Positions 63,867 through 64,000 of a stretch of 64,000 nt of DNA are shown piece by piece. The notes beneath the pieces were generated by a model. That model was not told the origin of the DNA. It worked only from the letters and a program-made list of their open reading frames with translations, and did not search any database. The stretch spans positions 38,242-102,241 of the forward strand of contig JAHHGX010000001.1 of the NCBI GenBank assembly GCA_019359675.1, read 5' to 3'. How positions within the stretch are numbered: position 1 is the stretch's first letter; every line of letters starts with the position of its first letter. The DNA is from Calothrix sp. FI2-JRJ7. GTDB taxonomy: Bacteria; Cyanobacteriota; Cyanobacteriia; Cyanobacteriales; Nostocaceae. The translations under genes were made by a program, and so were the position numbers.

Positions 63867-64000
63867 CTATAACTAGGGTTTGCTGAAAAAGTCATGAAAA
63901 GCAATCTCAAGTGTTGGGCAGTTATTTAAGCAGAATTAACTATAAGTTTATATTGTTTATAGATATTAAGATGATAAATTTTAATTATATTAATTCGTAA

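Overview
The window is cyanobacterial DNA, most likely from a filamentous, heterocyst-forming species. Evidence: light-independent protochlorophyllide reductase genes (chlL, chlN), a photosystem I core gene (psaB), an fdxN-element type XisI gene plus XisH/XisI fragments, a KdpD-like protein lacking the kinase half, several cyanobacteria-restricted small families (DUF1816, DUF2997, DUF5331, TIGR02450), seven-base tandem repeats, and AT-rich intergenic DNA full of small palindromic repeats. The usual cyanobacterial palindrome GCGATCGC was not seen. Its place appears to be taken by GGCGCC, hand-counted about 100 times in 64 kb.

Layout. 0-2.5 kb: the end of a type I secretion ABC transporter and an azoreductase. 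2.5-6.8 kb: a possible defence patch on the minus strand, with a NERD-nuclease/helicase, a frameshifted DUF262/DUF1524 (GmrSD-like) gene and a broken small gene. 7-10.5 kb: metH. 10.8-16.2 kb: a cell-wall amidase, decayed WD40, AIM24 and DUF488 genes, a thioredoxin-like protein, a DapL-like aminotransferase and a PEP-CTERM-like protein. 16.5-21.1 kb: signalling genes (receiver protein, truncated KdpD), an uncharacterised membrane protein and toxin-antitoxin genes. 21.3-25.1 kb: chlN, a DUF5331 gene, chlL and a Trp-rich small protein. 25.3-31.9 kb: housekeeping genes (trpD, carA, an anti-sigma antagonist apparently starting at ATT, Mini-RNase III, a TrmH/RlmB methyltransferase, DUF1816) plus an aspartic-protease lipoprotein. 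32-38.3 kb: TetR with two palindromic operator candidates, a sensor kinase frameshifted near its start, a stand-alone psaB, and a decayed SDR gene. 38.9-44.8 kb: a carbohydrate cluster with two fusion proteins (glycosyltransferase-Glf and GH1-RmlD) and galE. 45-51.3 kb: hflX, then PhyH dioxygenase, ATP-grasp ligase and isoaspartyl peptidase in series. 51.5-52.9 kb: a lone CRISPR-repeat-like sequence and a 5'-truncated nuclease. 53.5-57 kb: hspA, DUF2997, a membrane/HTH/GrpE-like protein and an atypical Hsp70. 57-64 kb: gene remnants (XisH, VOC, ECF sigma factor) mixed with small hypothetical genes.

The most interesting items are: the putative Hsp70 plus membrane-anchored GrpE-like pair at 54.6-57.0 kb; the NERD-helicase/GmrSD pair; the GGCGCC iterated palindrome and its coincidence with three pseudogene breakpoints; the ATT-initiated STAS gene; an interspersed repeat inserted in frame between two enzyme domains; and an inverted-repeat element bounded by TA. 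All family calls come from reading motifs. No database search was run.
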